Shown: positions 1 through 8,632, numbered from the stretch's first letter. The stretch: DNA of 64,000 nucleotides from Bacillota bacterium (GCA_023422005.1 JAEZSC010000186.1:65073-129072), one strand, 5' to 3'. Notes: a model not told the origin generated them from the letters alone. Translations and numbers: made by a program.

Positions 1-258
1 CAAGTTCCTTTTTTGCGAGGGACGTTACATATTTGCGATCCCGCGGGACGATTTTCGCCCAGACGCGCTGTCCCACTTGGTTTCGCATAAAATGTGGTTT
101 TCTGGTACAATAAAGGCTGTGCAATATGGGTCGCGCCCAGAAGCGCGGTTTGCACTTTTGTGGATAAATTGTGATTATTTATAAAAGATCGGTGGCATGT
201 AGAGAGCACCGAACAACAAGGCGCATCAGCGCCGAAAGCGAAGCGCAAGCGAGAGCAA
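1..258. other. Upstream non-coding stretch at window edge
   Basis: No gene was recognised here. AT-rich blocks around 100-111 and 158-186 could be promoter elements (a TACAAT at 106-111 and a TATAAA at 180-185), but neither has a convincing -35 box at the right distance. The last 60 bases are rich in GCGAAGC-like short repeats and lead into the first gene without a clear ribosome site. Confidence 0.4.
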
Positions 259-1017
259 ATGGTTAAGAATGTTTTGACAGCGGACGTTACCATGCAGGCC
301 GATTTTCTGGTCGCCAAAGCCTGCGCGCTATACCATGCCGTGGCGCTGCGCAACTTGGCTGTGCCCGACGTGCTGGGTGATGAGGACATGGACAAGCACG
401 CAGCCCGCGCGCGCTTTGACGCTTTGGTGTGCGACCAGGGCGGGCAGCCGCTGTTTGCCGTGGACATCGGCGCCAAGCCCAAGGGTGACAAGGCCAAGCT
501 GCGGGCTCGCGCCAAGCGCCGTCTGTGCCGCAAACTGGGTTTTCCGCTGATCACTGTGCGCTCGGCCTATTTGGAGGAGCCCCGCATACGTTCGGTGGTG
601 CTGGCCTGGTGCATCGAGCTGTGGTTCACCCATGGCAAGGATGTCCCGCAGAGCATCTTCCCCTCAGATTTCTTCCAGACCATCGACGACGAGCTGGACA
701 AGCTAAAGCGCCTGGCCGGTTATCGCAGTTTCCGCCTTTCGCTGCTGCTGGGCGAAGGGCGCGGCGAGGTCAAAGCGCTGGGCAGCGTTGTCGTGAACCA
801 AAGCTTCGGGTGGCTTTCCAAGGGTTCGGTGGCCAGCACGCAGCCGACGGGCTTTGAAACGGACATGCTCAAGGTCATCGTCGTGAAGGACGTATATAGT
901 AAGTATTTAACGTGTATGGCGCGCAACAAGTATCTGAGCAGGAAGAAGGTCAAGAAGAAGACCAAGAAGTTCCGCAAGAGCGTGCAGGAGACCGGGTGCG
1001 GGTCGTTTGGGTGGTAG
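259..1017 (+). CDS. DUF2726-like protein with lysine-rich tail
   Basis: A 252-residue soluble protein without signal peptide or membrane segment. Residues about 50-105 carry the pattern of the DUF2726 domain: a short beta strand (FDALVCDQ), a second strand with an acidic residue (FAVDIG), a basic helix and a final strand (FPLITVRSAYL), which resembles the restriction-endonuclease-like fold. The usual ELDd/H signature is eroded (VDIGAKPKGDKAK), so nuclease activity is doubtful. The C-terminal 35 residues are strongly basic (KKVKKKTKKFRKS), suggesting nucleic acid contact. The ATG at 259 was kept although its ribosome site is weak; an alternative ATG lies at 292. A clear terminator follows. Family assignment is from pattern only. 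Confidence 0.6.
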   Translation: MVKNVLTADVTMQADFLVAKACALYHAVALRNLAVPDVLGDEDMDKHAARARFDALVCDQGGQPLFAVDIGAKPKGDKAKLRARAKRRLCRKLGFPLITVRSAYLEEPRIRSVVLAWCIELWFTHGKDVPQSIFPSDFFQTIDDELDKLKRLAGYRSFRLSLLLGEGRGEVKALGSVVVNQSFGWLSKGSVASTQPTGFETDMLKVIVVKDVYSKYLTCMARNKYLSRKKVKKKTKKFRKSVQETGCGSFGW

Positions 1018-1039
1018 TTTGATAATTAAATTTTTTTGG

Positions 1040-1065
1040 GCGGCCTGCGGGCCGCTCTTTTTGTT
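1040..1065 (+). terminator. Intrinsic terminator after the DUF2726-like gene
   Basis: A six-base-pair GC stem GCGGCC/GGCCGC with loop TGCG is followed by TCTTTTTG. It sits 22 bases after the stop codon at 1017. The T-run lies only on the plus side. Confidence 0.75.
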
Positions 1066-1069
1066 GCGG

Positions 1070-1723
1070 CTATGCACCGATCCGCTTCATTTGTGATTTG
1101 TCTATCCTATGGATATCGCCGATATAAACAATCGATTCCCCTCTGACGATGATTGCGCTGCCGTCGCACATCGCATAAATTGGGTGCTGCTGCGAGATGA
1201 GATCCAACTCGGCAATCAGTTCCCAGTTGTCTAGCGTAAAATGGGGCTCTATCGTTACGTCGGCAACGCCGATGCCTTCATACATAACGGTTTTTGGGGT
1301 GTACTTGTCTTTCGTGCAAAGGGATGTTTTCGCCATGTTGATGGCGCCGGCACTGATGCCCATCACGACGGCCCGCGAGTTCCGGATTGCGCTCAGGAAT
1401 CCGTTGTCCTTGATGTAGGTGATCTGCGCCAGCGTATCGCCCCCCATCAGAAAGATGCACGACGCTCGGTGAACCCAGTCTAAGGCCTGGGCCGCGTCAG
1501 CGCGGTCGTCCAGCAAGCGGTGTACAGCAAAACAGATACCGGCTTGCTCAAACCACCTTATGGTCCCCGCCATGTGCTTATCCGACTTTTCGTGCCCGAA
1601 GGGCGAGGAGGAAATAAACAACAGCATATCGCGGTTCACGATATCCTTATGGAGGTTGTCGGAAACTTCGGAGGGAAAGCCAGCAACAGGGTCGAAGCCG
1701 CTGAAGAAGTAGGCGGTTCTCAT
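1070..1723 (-). CDS. Peptidase E (family S51) protein
   Basis: A 217-residue cytoplasmic protein of the S51 dipeptidase family, class I glutamine-amidotransferase-like fold, which cleaves Asp-X dipeptides in known members. The nucleophile elbow is G122-I-S124-A-G-A, preceded by the conserved strand FLMGGDT at about 91-97. A likely catalytic histidine is H161 in the EPHF motif. The length matches the family (about 230). The start ATG at 1723 begins a normal MRTAYFFSG strand. It stands alone, convergent with the preceding gene. Substrate is not inferable beyond family; some S51 relatives are cyanophycinases, but this one is of the short peptidase E type. Confidence 0.85.
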   Translation of the reverse strand: MRTAYFFSGFDPVAGFPSEVSDNLHKDIVNRDMLLFISSSPFGHEKSDKHMAGTIRWFEQAGICFAVHRLLDDRADAAQALDWVHRASCIFLMGGDTLAQITYIKDNGFLSAIRNSRAVVMGISAGAINMAKTSLCTKDKYTPKTVMYEGIGVADVTIEPHFTLDNWELIAELDLISQQHPIYAMCDGSAIIVRGESIVYIGDIHRIDKSQMKRIGA

Positions 1724-2033
1724 GGTGCGAAGCCCTCCGCTTGTGTGTTTTGGTGATTATATCATATAACTTACTGCGGTGCTGGCCGCTGGGACGCGGC
1801 TTCCGCTAGGACCCTCTCCTCAGACCCCCTTGCCCCGGTCGGGGGAAAATTGATTAGAGTCCGCAGGCCTGACGGAGGGTTTTGCCTCCGACCCGGCGAA
1901 AACGAACCCCCACCGGCCTGTGGACATAGCCCCCTTGTTAAGGGGGCTATGAGAGTGGCTTGACGCAGGCTAGGCAATGAGGCCATTGCCATATTTTTGC
2001 CGCATTGGAACGATGCGGCAAGCTGACCTAAAT

Positions 2034-2076
2034 ACCCCTCGCCCCATGAGGGGAGAGGGGTCTGGGGAGAGGGTTC
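2034..2076. repeat. CCCTCTCC/GGGAGAGG dispersed repeat (family B), copy 1
   Basis: Inverted C-rich and G-rich arms (ACCCCTCGCCCCATG then GGGGAGAGGGG) continue into TCTGGGGAGAGGGTT. The same building blocks recur at 12326-12412, 14140-14204, 21095-21186 and 51957-51999. Confidence 0.7.
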
Positions 2077-2118
2077 TTGCGGCCTGGGGCCGCATCCAGC
2101 AACGCCAATCGATAGACA

Positions 2119-2214
2119 GGGGGATTCTTCGCTGCGCTCTGAATGACAGCACGAAGTGCGATGCGACACCCGGCCTTGTCATTCAGAGGCCGCGTGGCGG
2201 CCGAAGAATCTCCC
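2119..2214. repeat. 96-base imperfect inverted repeat
   Basis: The outer arms are GGGGATTCTTCG at 2119 and CGAAGAATCTCCC ending at 2214; a second nested pair CTGAATGAC (2138-2147) and GTCATTCAG (2178-2186) lies inside. The element has no coding capacity and looks like a short dispersed repeat with potential to form a long hairpin. Only one copy is seen in this window. Confidence 0.65.
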
Positions 2215-2358
2215 ATTGTGAATGCTGACATTGCTTAATAAGGAGATTGCTCGCGGAGTTAATGCTGAGCGAAGCCGAAAGGTTCGTAAAGACACAAAGA
2301 ACCATCTGTAGCACTTCGCTTTTCTGTTAAGAGCTTATTCAACTCTGAGAAAGAAGAC

Positions 2359-3561
2359 TTAGTTCGCAAACATCTCCCCCAACACCAGCGCCGCCCCCTT
2401 GTCTCCGCCCAGCGCCTGCTCCAGCCGGGTGGGCTCCAGCGTTTGCCAGGGCAGCGGCACGCGGGCGCGGGGCATCTGGCTCCACAGGTATTTCTCCACG
2501 TCGCTGTCCGGCAGGCGCTCGGTGGCGTTGGGGATCACCGCCAGGCACGCGGAGTTCTCCGCGATGGATTTCTGCACCGGCTGGCTTAAGAGCGCGGCGA
2601 TAAAGGCCGTGGCCGAAGCGTCGCGGGATTCGTCGCCGGAGGCGCACACGGCGGCGTACTGTATGTTCAGCGTGGGCCGGACATCGCCCGGCAGCGGCAG
2701 CACGGAGTACTCAAAGGCCTTGCCCTTGGCGGCCAGGCGCTCCATCAGCGCGGCTTCCCACTGGGTGCCCAGCAGCACGGCGCAGCGGCCGGCGGCAAAG
2801 GGCTCCCGCGCGCCGTCGATGCTCTGGGAGAATACCTTGTCGGGCAACAGCGATTGCTCCTGAAGTTCCTTGACGTTGGCGGCCTGCATGGCCAGCGGCA
2901 GCCAGTTGGCCTGCGCGCCGGACAGGGCCAGCACGTTCTTCTTGCGCCGGCTGGTGGAAGCCTGACGGCTGAAGTCCAGCAGCGCCTGCAGGTTCCAGGA
3001 TTTGTCCGCCATAGGCGGCTCCACGCCCACCGAGCGGCACAACGCGTTGTTCACCAGCACCAACTGGCTGCCGGCCATCCACGGCACGGCCCGGGGCTCC
3101 CGCTGGAATGCCCCTGCGAAGGGCTGTGCCAGCGCCGGCAGCGCGCCTGCGTCCAGCGTGAGAAAAAGCTCCGCGTCCATGCCCGACCAGTTGTCCGGGA
3201 ACAGCAGCACGTCGGGCAGCCGGCCCTCGGTCAGCCGCTGGCGAAGCATCTCTTCGGTCACGCTGTCCAACTCCACATATACGCCGACGTTGCGCGTCTC
3301 AAAGCGGCGGGCGGCGGCCTGCACCACGGCGGTGCGGCTGCCCCGGCCCACGCGCCATGTGTTCACCTGCCACACGTGCAGCACGCCCTGCCACGCCGGC
3401 GGCTTGGGCCGCAGCACATTGGCAAGGCTGATGCCCTGCAGCTTGCCGGGCAGTAGGAACACGCCCAGCACGATGAGCGCCGCCAGCGCCGCCGTGAACA
3501 GCGTGGAGCGTGCGAAGGCCTTGGCACCGGCCTTGTCTGCTTTGATCCATGGAATTCTCAT
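2359..3561 (-). CDS. Extracellular solute-binding protein (ABC type, family 1), membrane anchored
   Basis: A 400-residue solute-binding protein of the family 1 (sugar-type) fold. The N terminus has one hydrophobic segment (about residues 19-42) behind a basic stretch, but no lipobox cysteine, so it probably stays anchored by an uncleaved signal. The family hallmarks are the early strand-helix with AARRFETRNVGVYVEL, the VTEEMLRQRLTEGRLPDVLLF ligand-side segment and a C-terminal LLSQPVQKSIAENSACLAVIPNA stretch, which resembles the typical end of family 1 binding proteins. There are no permease or ATPase genes next to it, so it is an orphan. The ligand cannot be stated. The ATG at 3561 precedes a normal MRIPWIK start. 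Confidence 0.75.
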   Translation of the reverse strand: MRIPWIKADKAGAKAFARSTLFTAALAALIVLGVFLLPGKLQGISLANVLRPKPPAWQGVLHVWQVNTWRVGRGSRTAVVQAAARRFETRNVGVYVELDSVTEEMLRQRLTEGRLPDVLLFPDNWSGMDAELFLTLDAGALPALAQPFAGAFQREPRAVPWMAGSQLVLVNNALCRSVGVEPPMADKSWNLQALLDFSRQASTSRRKKNVLALSGAQANWLPLAMQAANVKELQEQSLLPDKVFSQSIDGAREPFAAGRCAVLLGTQWEAALMERLAAKGKAFEYSVLPLPGDVRPTLNIQYAAVCASGDESRDASATAFIAALLSQPVQKSIAENSACLAVIPNATERLPDSDVEKYLWSQMPRARVPLPWQTLEPTRLEQALGGDKGAALVLGEMFAN

Positions 3562-3677
3562 GTTTATTTATATGTGAAAAACACTAGTTCATTCGGTAAG
3601 TGTCTTGGTTATCAGGTGTATGTATTGGCGGGCATTCTGCCCGCACTCATTCGTAATCACTTCATGAAAAGGGCAGC

Positions 3678-4193
3678 TTATTCACGGCAGTCTTTTTCGT
3701 TTAGCTCTTCAAGGACTTCCCCGCAAACCCTGCGGCAGATTTTGCAGCACCGTTCCCGGCATTCTTCGCGGCATTCTTCTTCGCGTTCTTCCTCTCCCAG
3801 GCTGATCGTCTCCAGGAGCTCTACGCAAAATTCCTGACAGAATTGTCTGCAGAAGTCCCGGCAGAACCCTTCACAGAAGTCTTCGTCATTCCTGTGCTCG
3901 CCACAGGCCTCCTGGCAGACCCTGCTGCAAATGTCCCGGCACCCTTCCCGGCATTCCCGCTCGCGGTCAGAACGGATTCTCCTAAAGCAACCGCAACGGC
4001 GATTCTCCTCGAACACTTCGCAGAACTCGCAGCAGAACTTGCGGCAGAACCTGGGGCAGAACTCTTCGCAGTCCACCGATTCAACCTCTTCGCATCTTCT
4101 GCCCAGGCCGTTGGCGTTTTGGAAGGCCGAGCGGCCGGATTCCGTGTCGAACCTGGCACCGTTTACCCAGCGCCCATCTTTCTGATATTGCAT
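3678..4193 (-). CDS. Cysteine-rich CxxxC-repeat protein, unrecognised family
   Basis: A 171-residue protein with 26 cysteines (15 percent). After a cysteine-free N terminus (residues 1-33, with DGRWVNGARFDTESG), cysteines occur in four blocks, about 34-58, 68-97, 107-123 and 141-157, mostly at exact four-residue spacing (C-x3-C-x3-C-x3-C). The residues between are Glu, Arg, Phe and Asp, so each block would be a charged amphipathic helix with a cysteine stripe. The blocks are separated by short acidic or Gly-rich turns. Start ATG at 4193 has a perfect AGGAGGTGA ribosome site. No signal peptide or membrane segment, so cytosolic. I know no family with this exact layout; copper-storage Csp proteins, which line four-helix bundles with cysteines, are the nearest analogy (inference). 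Confidence 0.85.
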   Translation of the reverse strand: MQYQKDGRWVNGARFDTESGRSAFQNANGLGRRCEEVESVDCEEFCPRFCRKFCCEFCEVFEENRRCGCFRRIRSDRERECREGCRDICSRVCQEACGEHRNDEDFCEGFCRDFCRQFCQEFCVELLETISLGEEEREEECREECRERCCKICRRVCGEVLEELNEKDCRE

Positions 4194-4357
4194 GGTATCA
4201 CCTCCTTTCGCTCTTGCAATATATCATACGGTATATCTCCAAATAAGGTGAAATGGCACTTTCACGTATTTTTCACAATACATACATCTGTTCTCCCTAA
4301 TCTAACTTTATGATTGCGTCATCGATACATAGACGATCCGCAAGGGAGGCAACGCAT

Positions 4358-4966
4358 ATGAAGGCATGGCAGCGCAGTGCGCTGGCCGCAGTGCTGATCA
4401 CGGCGCTGGGGCTCACCGGGTGCCAGAGCAAGACCGACAGCCCGGCTCAAGGGAGCCAGGGACAGCCGGCGGCCATGGAGGGCACCATGGGCATCGTGAC
4501 CGCCGTCAGCGATACATCCATTGCTGTCGCCGTGATGCCCGCGGGCCAGGGCGGCTTGGGCGGGCTCCGGGGTTCTGCCCGGCCGGACCGCGCCCGCGGC
4601 TCCGGCCGGCCCGACCCTTCGGCAAGGCCCAACGGGCAGGGCGAGGGCTTTGCGCCGGGCGGCCAGGTGGATACATCCGGCTGGGAGCAGAAGACATTTG
4701 CCATAGATAACAAGACAAAAATCACCCGGATGACCCGCGGCAACGGCAAGGACAACTCTGCCGGCGCCCAGGCGCTGACAACCGCGGACTTGAAGGCCGG
4801 CGACAGCGTGCGCATCACCGAGCGCAGCGGCAGCGCCGGCACTGCCGACACCATCTCCGTGATGGGCGGCTTCGGTGAGGGTGGCCCACCGGATGGCTCA
4901 CCCGGCGACCAGGGTCCCGACGCCCGCAGCGGCGCCACGCCAGACACAACATCGACCAAAGTGTAA
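4358..4966 (+). CDS. Lipoprotein with DUF5666-like domain
   Basis: A 202-residue predicted lipoprotein: signal peptide MKAWQRSALAAVLITALGL and lipobox LTGC with C22. Next comes a strand-rich domain (GTMGIVTAVSDTSIAV) interrupted by a Gly/Arg/Pro-rich insert (about 70-105) and closed by FAIDNKTKITR...LKAGDSVRIT, the arrangement seen in DUF5666-type single OB-like domains. The start at 4358 was chosen because GGGAGG lies 8 bases upstream and it gives a complete signal peptide. It is first in an operon with the adaptor and ABC genes that follow, 21 bases before the next gene. Function is unknown; it may be an extracytoplasmic helper of the exporter. Confidence 0.75.
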   Translation: MKAWQRSALAAVLITALGLTGCQSKTDSPAQGSQGQPAAMEGTMGIVTAVSDTSIAVAVMPAGQGGLGGLRGSARPDRARGSGRPDPSARPNGQGEGFAPGGQVDTSGWEQKTFAIDNKTKITRMTRGNGKDNSAGAQALTTADLKAGDSVRITERSGSAGTADTISVMGGFGEGGPPDGSPGDQGPDARSGATPDTTSTKV

Positions 4967-4987
4967 AGATATAGGAGGCTACAACAT

Positions 4988-6616
4988 ATGAAACGCAAAA
5001 AGATCATTACATGGATCGTCGTGGGCGTGCTGGCGCTGGGCGTGGCCGGCGCTGGCGTGGCCTACAGCCAAGGCTTGTTTGGCAGCAGCGAGGCCAGCGC
5101 CGCAACCACCTATTCCGTGGTTCGGCTGACCACCGGCAACCTGGAGAAATCCGTGACCGGCACAGGCGCGCTGACCTCCGGCGGTACCGTCAACGAGACC
5201 GCGCCGCTGGATGTGACGCTGGACAAGGTTTCCGTGGCCGTGGGCCAGAGCGTGAAGGCCGGCGACACGCTGGCCACCGTGGACGCCGACAGCGTGACCA
5301 CGCTGATCTCCACGCTGCAGACGCAGATTGACGGCATCGACACCCAGTTGGCCCAGATGACGGCGTCGCAGGCCAGCGTTTCCACGCTGACGGCGTCGGT
5401 GGGCGGCCGCGTGAAGGCCGTATACGCCGCCGTGGGCGATTCCGTGGACGCCGTGGTGGCCAAGAACGGCGGCGTGCTGCTGCTGTCCACCGACGGCAAG
5501 ATGAAGCTGGACTTCGCGATCTCCGACGCAAGCCTCGTGGCCATCGGCGACAGCGTGAAGGTCAAGATCGGCTCCAAGAAGTATACCGGCCTCGTGGAGA
5601 CGCTGGATGCCGCCGCCAAGACCTGCACCGTGACGCTGAGCGACAACGGCCCGGCGCTGGATGCCGAGGCCATTGCCTATACCGGCGACGGCGACGAGCT
5701 GGGCGCGGGCAAACTGGCCATCAACCGGCCCTATCTGGTGACGGCCAGCGGCGGTTCGGTCAGCAAGGTGTATGTGGACGAGGGCGACAAGGTGAGCCAG
5801 CGTACCAAGCTGTTTTACATCGTGGGTGTGCCGCTGGGCAGCAGCTATGACGACCTGTTGGCCACCCGCGCCGACACGTTGGATGCGCTCAACACAGCCA
5901 AGGCGCTGCTGGAAAGCGGCAAGATTACCGCCACACAGGATGGCGTCGTGAGCGCCGTAAACGTTGCCAACGGCCAGGCTGTGAAGGCTGGCGATCCTCT
6001 GGCGGCGCTGATGACCGGCGGCGCGGCCAAACTGGTCGTAACCGTGGACGAGTTGGACATCAACTCCGTGTCCGTGGGCCAGAGCGCCAAGGTGGCCGTG
6101 GACGCTTTCACCGGCGAGGCGTTCACCGGCACTGTGGAAAGCATCTCCGACATCGGCGCCACGACCAGCGGCGTCACGACCTATAAGGTCACCATTCGGA
6201 TGGACGCCAGTGACAAGCTGAAGATCGGCATGAACGCCACGGCCACCATCGTCATCGAGAAGCACGAGGGCGCGCTGCTGCTGCCCATGACGGCGCTCAA
6301 CACATCCCGCGGCGCCAGCTACGTGTGGCTGTACACCGGCACGCTGCCCACCGACACCAGCCAGGACCCCGGCGTGCGTACCGAAGTAAAGACCGGCATG
6401 TCCAACGCCAACTACGTGGAGATCACCGAGGGTTTGACCGCCGATGACCAGGTCGTCGTGGTGCGCACCCGGTCCGCTAACTCCACGACCAACGCCCGCC
6501 GGGGCAACATGGAGTTCCCGGGTATGGGCGGCGGATTCACCGGCGGTATGGGTGACGGCGGCCAGATGCCTCCGGGCGGCATGGGCGGCGGCGGGTTCGG
6601 CGGCGGCCGCAACTAA
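4988..6616 (+). CDS. HlyD/MacA-type efflux adaptor
   Basis: A 542-residue adaptor of the HlyD/MacA (YknX) family, which links MacB-type ABC transporters to their extracytoplasmic substrate. It has an N-terminal membrane anchor (about residues 5-28), two lipoyl/barrel-sandwich halves (GQSVKAGDTLATVDADSV and GQAVKAGDPLAALMTGG) and a coiled-coil hairpin around ISTLQTQIDGIDTQL, then beta-barrel repeats. The C terminus is a Gly/Met-rich tail (MGGGFTGGMGDGGQMPPGG), an oddity shared in style with the Gly-rich insert of the lipoprotein. Ribosome site AGGAGG precedes ATG 4988. Next to MacB genes in the same direction, so operon function in export of a peptide, lipid or drug is likely. Confidence 0.9.
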   Translation: MKRKKIITWIVVGVLALGVAGAGVAYSQGLFGSSEASAATTYSVVRLTTGNLEKSVTGTGALTSGGTVNETAPLDVTLDKVSVAVGQSVKAGDTLATVDADSVTTLISTLQTQIDGIDTQLAQMTASQASVSTLTASVGGRVKAVYAAVGDSVDAVVAKNGGVLLLSTDGKMKLDFAISDASLVAIGDSVKVKIGSKKYTGLVETLDAAAKTCTVTLSDNGPALDAEAIAYTGDGDELGAGKLAINRPYLVTASGGSVSKVYVDEGDKVSQRTKLFYIVGVPLGSSYDDLLATRADTLDALNTAKALLESGKITATQDGVVSAVNVANGQAVKAGDPLAALMTGGAAKLVVTVDELDINSVSVGQSAKVAVDAFTGEAFTGTVESISDIGATTSGVTTYKVTIRMDASDKLKIGMNATATIVIEKHEGALLLPMTALNTSRGASYVWLYTGTLPTDTSQDPGVRTEVKTGMSNANYVEITEGLTADDQVVVVRTRSANSTTNARRGNMEFPGMGGGFTGGMGDGGQMPPGGMGGGGFGGGRN

Positions 6617-6629
6617 GAAGGGGATAGCT

Positions 6630-7304
6630 ATGATCATCATGAACGACGTCATCAAACGCTATAAGATGGGCAACGAGGTCGTCTCCGCTTTGGACGGTGT
6701 GAGCCTGCGGGTGGACGCCGGCGAGTTTGTGGCCATCATCGGCCCCAGCGGCAGCGGCAAATCCACGCTGATGAACATCATCGGCTGCCTGGATGTGGCC
6801 GACGCCGGTGAATACGAGCTGGACGGCAAGCCCATCGGCCGCTACAACGAGCGGGCGCTGGCCCGCGTGCGCAGCGAGAAGATCGGCTTCGTGTTCCAGG
6901 GCTTCAACCTGCTGCCCAAGCTGAACGCGCTGGAGAACGTGGAGCTGCCGCTGGTGTACCAGAATGTGGCCCACGCCGAGCGCCGACGCCGGGCGCTGCA
7001 GGCGCTGGAGCAGGTGGGCCTGCAGGACCGGCTGCGCCACCGCCCCAGCGAACTTTCCGGCGGCCAGCAGCAGCGCGTGGCCGTGGCCCGGGCGCTGTGC
7101 GGCAGCCCTTCGCTGATCCTGGCCGACGAGCCCACCGGCAATCTGGATTCCCGCACCGGCCGTGAGATCATCGAGCTCTTCTGCAAGCTCAACCAGCAGG
7201 GCAACACGATACTGCTGATCACCCACGACAGCAACGTGGCCTCCCAGGCCGCCCGGCAGATTCGCATAGAGGATGGCCGCATCATAGGAGGGATGACCGC
7301 ATGA
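6630..7304 (+). CDS. MacB-type ABC transporter ATPase
   Basis: A 224-residue nucleotide-binding subunit of the MacB/LolD class. Walker A is GPSGSGKST (about 39-47), the Q-loop is FVFQGFNLLPKL, the signature LSGGQQQRVAVARAL and Walker B LILADEPTGNLDS, followed by the H-loop LLITHD. The start ATG at 6630 lies 7 bases after GGGGA. It overlaps the permease gene by four bases (ATGA), indicating translational coupling. Together with the preceding adaptor it forms a YknXYZ-like exporter. Confidence 0.93.
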   Translation: MIIMNDVIKRYKMGNEVVSALDGVSLRVDAGEFVAIIGPSGSGKSTLMNIIGCLDVADAGEYELDGKPIGRYNERALARVRSEKIGFVFQGFNLLPKLNALENVELPLVYQNVAHAERRRRALQALEQVGLQDRLRHRPSELSGGQQQRVAVARALCGSPSLILADEPTGNLDSRTGREIIELFCKLNQQGNTILLITHDSNVASQAARQIRIEDGRIIGGMTA

Positions 7305-8506
7305 TTCTGCAATCCATTCGCATGGCCTTCAAGGCCATCGCCGGAAACAAGATGCGCTCCTTCCTGACGGTGCTGGGCGTGGTCATCGGCGTCATCGCCG
7401 TGGTTGTGCTGATTGCCATCGCCCAGGGCACCACGTCCAGCGTCACCAGTTCCATCGAATCGCTGGGGACCAACCTGCTGACCGTGAACATCCGCGTGTT
7501 CCGCAGTTCCAACGCCACGGTGACGATGCCCGACCTGCAGAAGCTGGCGGAGGACCCGACCATCGGCGGCATCGCGCCGGTGATCTCCCAGTCGGCCAGC
7601 GCCAAGGCCGGCACTGTGACCTATGACGAGGCCACCGTGGAGGGCACCGTGCCCGGTTATGACACGATACGCAACCTGCCGGTGGACAACGGCCGTTTTC
7701 TGACCCAGCCGGACCTGAACAACCGCAGCTTTGTGGCCGTGGTGGGCGTGGACGTGGCCGATGAGCTCTACGGCACCCGCAACGTGCTGGGAGAAACCTT
7801 CAACATGCAGGGCTATGAGTTTACGATCGTCGGCGTGCTGCAGGAGAAGGGCACCACATCCAGCGGCTCCAGCGACAGCCGCATCATCATCCCCTTCACG
7901 CTGGCCGAGCGCATCCTGTTCTCCCCGGGCATCCGCACGTTCTACGCTTCGGCGGCCTCCAGTGCCCAGGTGGACGCCGCCCAGGCCGTGCTGGAGGACT
8001 ATCTGAACGGCATCTTCCCGACGACGGTCACCGTGGGCACCTCCGGCGTCACCAACAGCTCTTACTCCGTCTACAATCAGAGCGAGGCCCTGAGCACCAT
8101 CAGCGACACGACGCAGACGCTCACGCTGATGTTGGGCGGCATCGCGGGTATTTCCTTGCTGGTGGGCGGCATCGGCATCATGAACATCATGCTGGTGAGC
8201 GTGTCCGAGCGTACCCGGGAGATCGGCATTCGCAAGGCCATCGGCGCCGCTCGCGGCAACATCCTGATGCAGTTCCTCATAGAGGCGCTGGTCGTGAGCG
8301 GGCTGGGTGGCCTGCTGGGCCTGCTGATCGCCCTGGGGCTCATGGGCGTGCTGAGCCAGGCGCTGGGCATGACGCTGGCCATGGGCTCGGGGGTGGCCGA
8401 GCTGGCCATTGGGTTCTCGCTGCTCATCGGCGTGGTGTTCGGCATGTACCCGGCCAACAAGGCCTCCAAGCTGAGGCCGATCGATGCATTGAGATACGAT
8501 GGATGA
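7301..8506 (+). CDS. MacB-type ABC transporter permease
   Basis: A 401-residue permease with the MacB architecture: transmembrane helix 1 (about 17-42), a large extracytoplasmic MacB_PCD domain (about 45-270), and a C-terminal FtsX domain with three helices (about 278-305, 335-360 and 365-392). The coupling helix motif SVSERTREIGIRKAIGA lies between them. The start overlaps the ATPase stop codon. It ends the exporter operon and is followed by a 13-bp hairpin. Confidence 0.93.
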   Translation: MILQSIRMAFKAIAGNKMRSFLTVLGVVIGVIAVVVLIAIAQGTTSSVTSSIESLGTNLLTVNIRVFRSSNATVTMPDLQKLAEDPTIGGIAPVISQSASAKAGTVTYDEATVEGTVPGYDTIRNLPVDNGRFLTQPDLNNRSFVAVVGVDVADELYGTRNVLGETFNMQGYEFTIVGVLQEKGTTSSGSSDSRIIIPFTLAERILFSPGIRTFYASAASSAQVDAAQAVLEDYLNGIFPTTVTVGTSGVTNSSYSVYNQSEALSTISDTTQTLTLMLGGIAGISLLVGGIGIMNIMLVSVSERTREIGIRKAIGAARGNILMQFLIEALVVSGLGGLLGLLIALGLMGVLSQALGMTLAMGSGVAELAIGFSLLIGVVFGMYPANKASKLRPIDALRYDG

Positions 8507-8526
8507 TGGATAGGATAGACCGGCGC

Positions 8527-8556
8527 GGAGATGAGGGGTTCGGACCCCTCATCTCC
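8527..8556 (+). terminator. Strong hairpin after the exporter operon
   Basis: Thirteen perfect base pairs (GGAGATGAGGGGT with ACCCCTCATCTCC) around a TCGG loop begin 21 bases after the permease stop. There is no following T-run, so it may act as an mRNA 3' stabiliser or a Rho-assisted end rather than a classical terminator. Confidence 0.6.
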
Positions 8557-8577
8557 ATGGCTGGGTTTCGCGCCAGC

Positions 8578-8632
8578 GGGCGCGACCAAAGGGCTTTCCG
8601 GTCGCCCTTTGAAAACCTTCGGCCCCATCATG
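8578..8632 (+). repeat. Dispersed repeat family A, copy 1 (GCGCGACCAAAGGGC...)
   Basis: The element reads GCGCGACCAAAGGGCTTTCC, then GGTCGCCCTTTGAAAACC and TTCGGCCCCAT. Its core is a palindrome AAAGGGC/GCCCTTT. Other copies are at 12526-12573, 37802-37856, 46285-46341 and 52201-52250. Confidence 0.8.

Larger units (their letters stand above)
1724..2358. other. Non-coding stretch with dispersed repeats
   Basis: No gene was recognised. It contains CCCTCTCC-type palindromic repeat fragments (about 1811-1848 and 2034-2076) and a 96-base imperfect inverted repeat at 2119-2214. Short reading frames on both strands here are made of repeat sequence and have no ribosome site. Confidence 0.6.

Noticed and set aside
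4979..6655. A 558-codon open frame on the minus strand opposite the MacA-like adaptor
   Set aside because: Composition (His, Gly, Ala, Val rich) is typical of the shadow of a GC-rich gene; no family motif or ribosome site, and the plus strand has clear adaptor domains.
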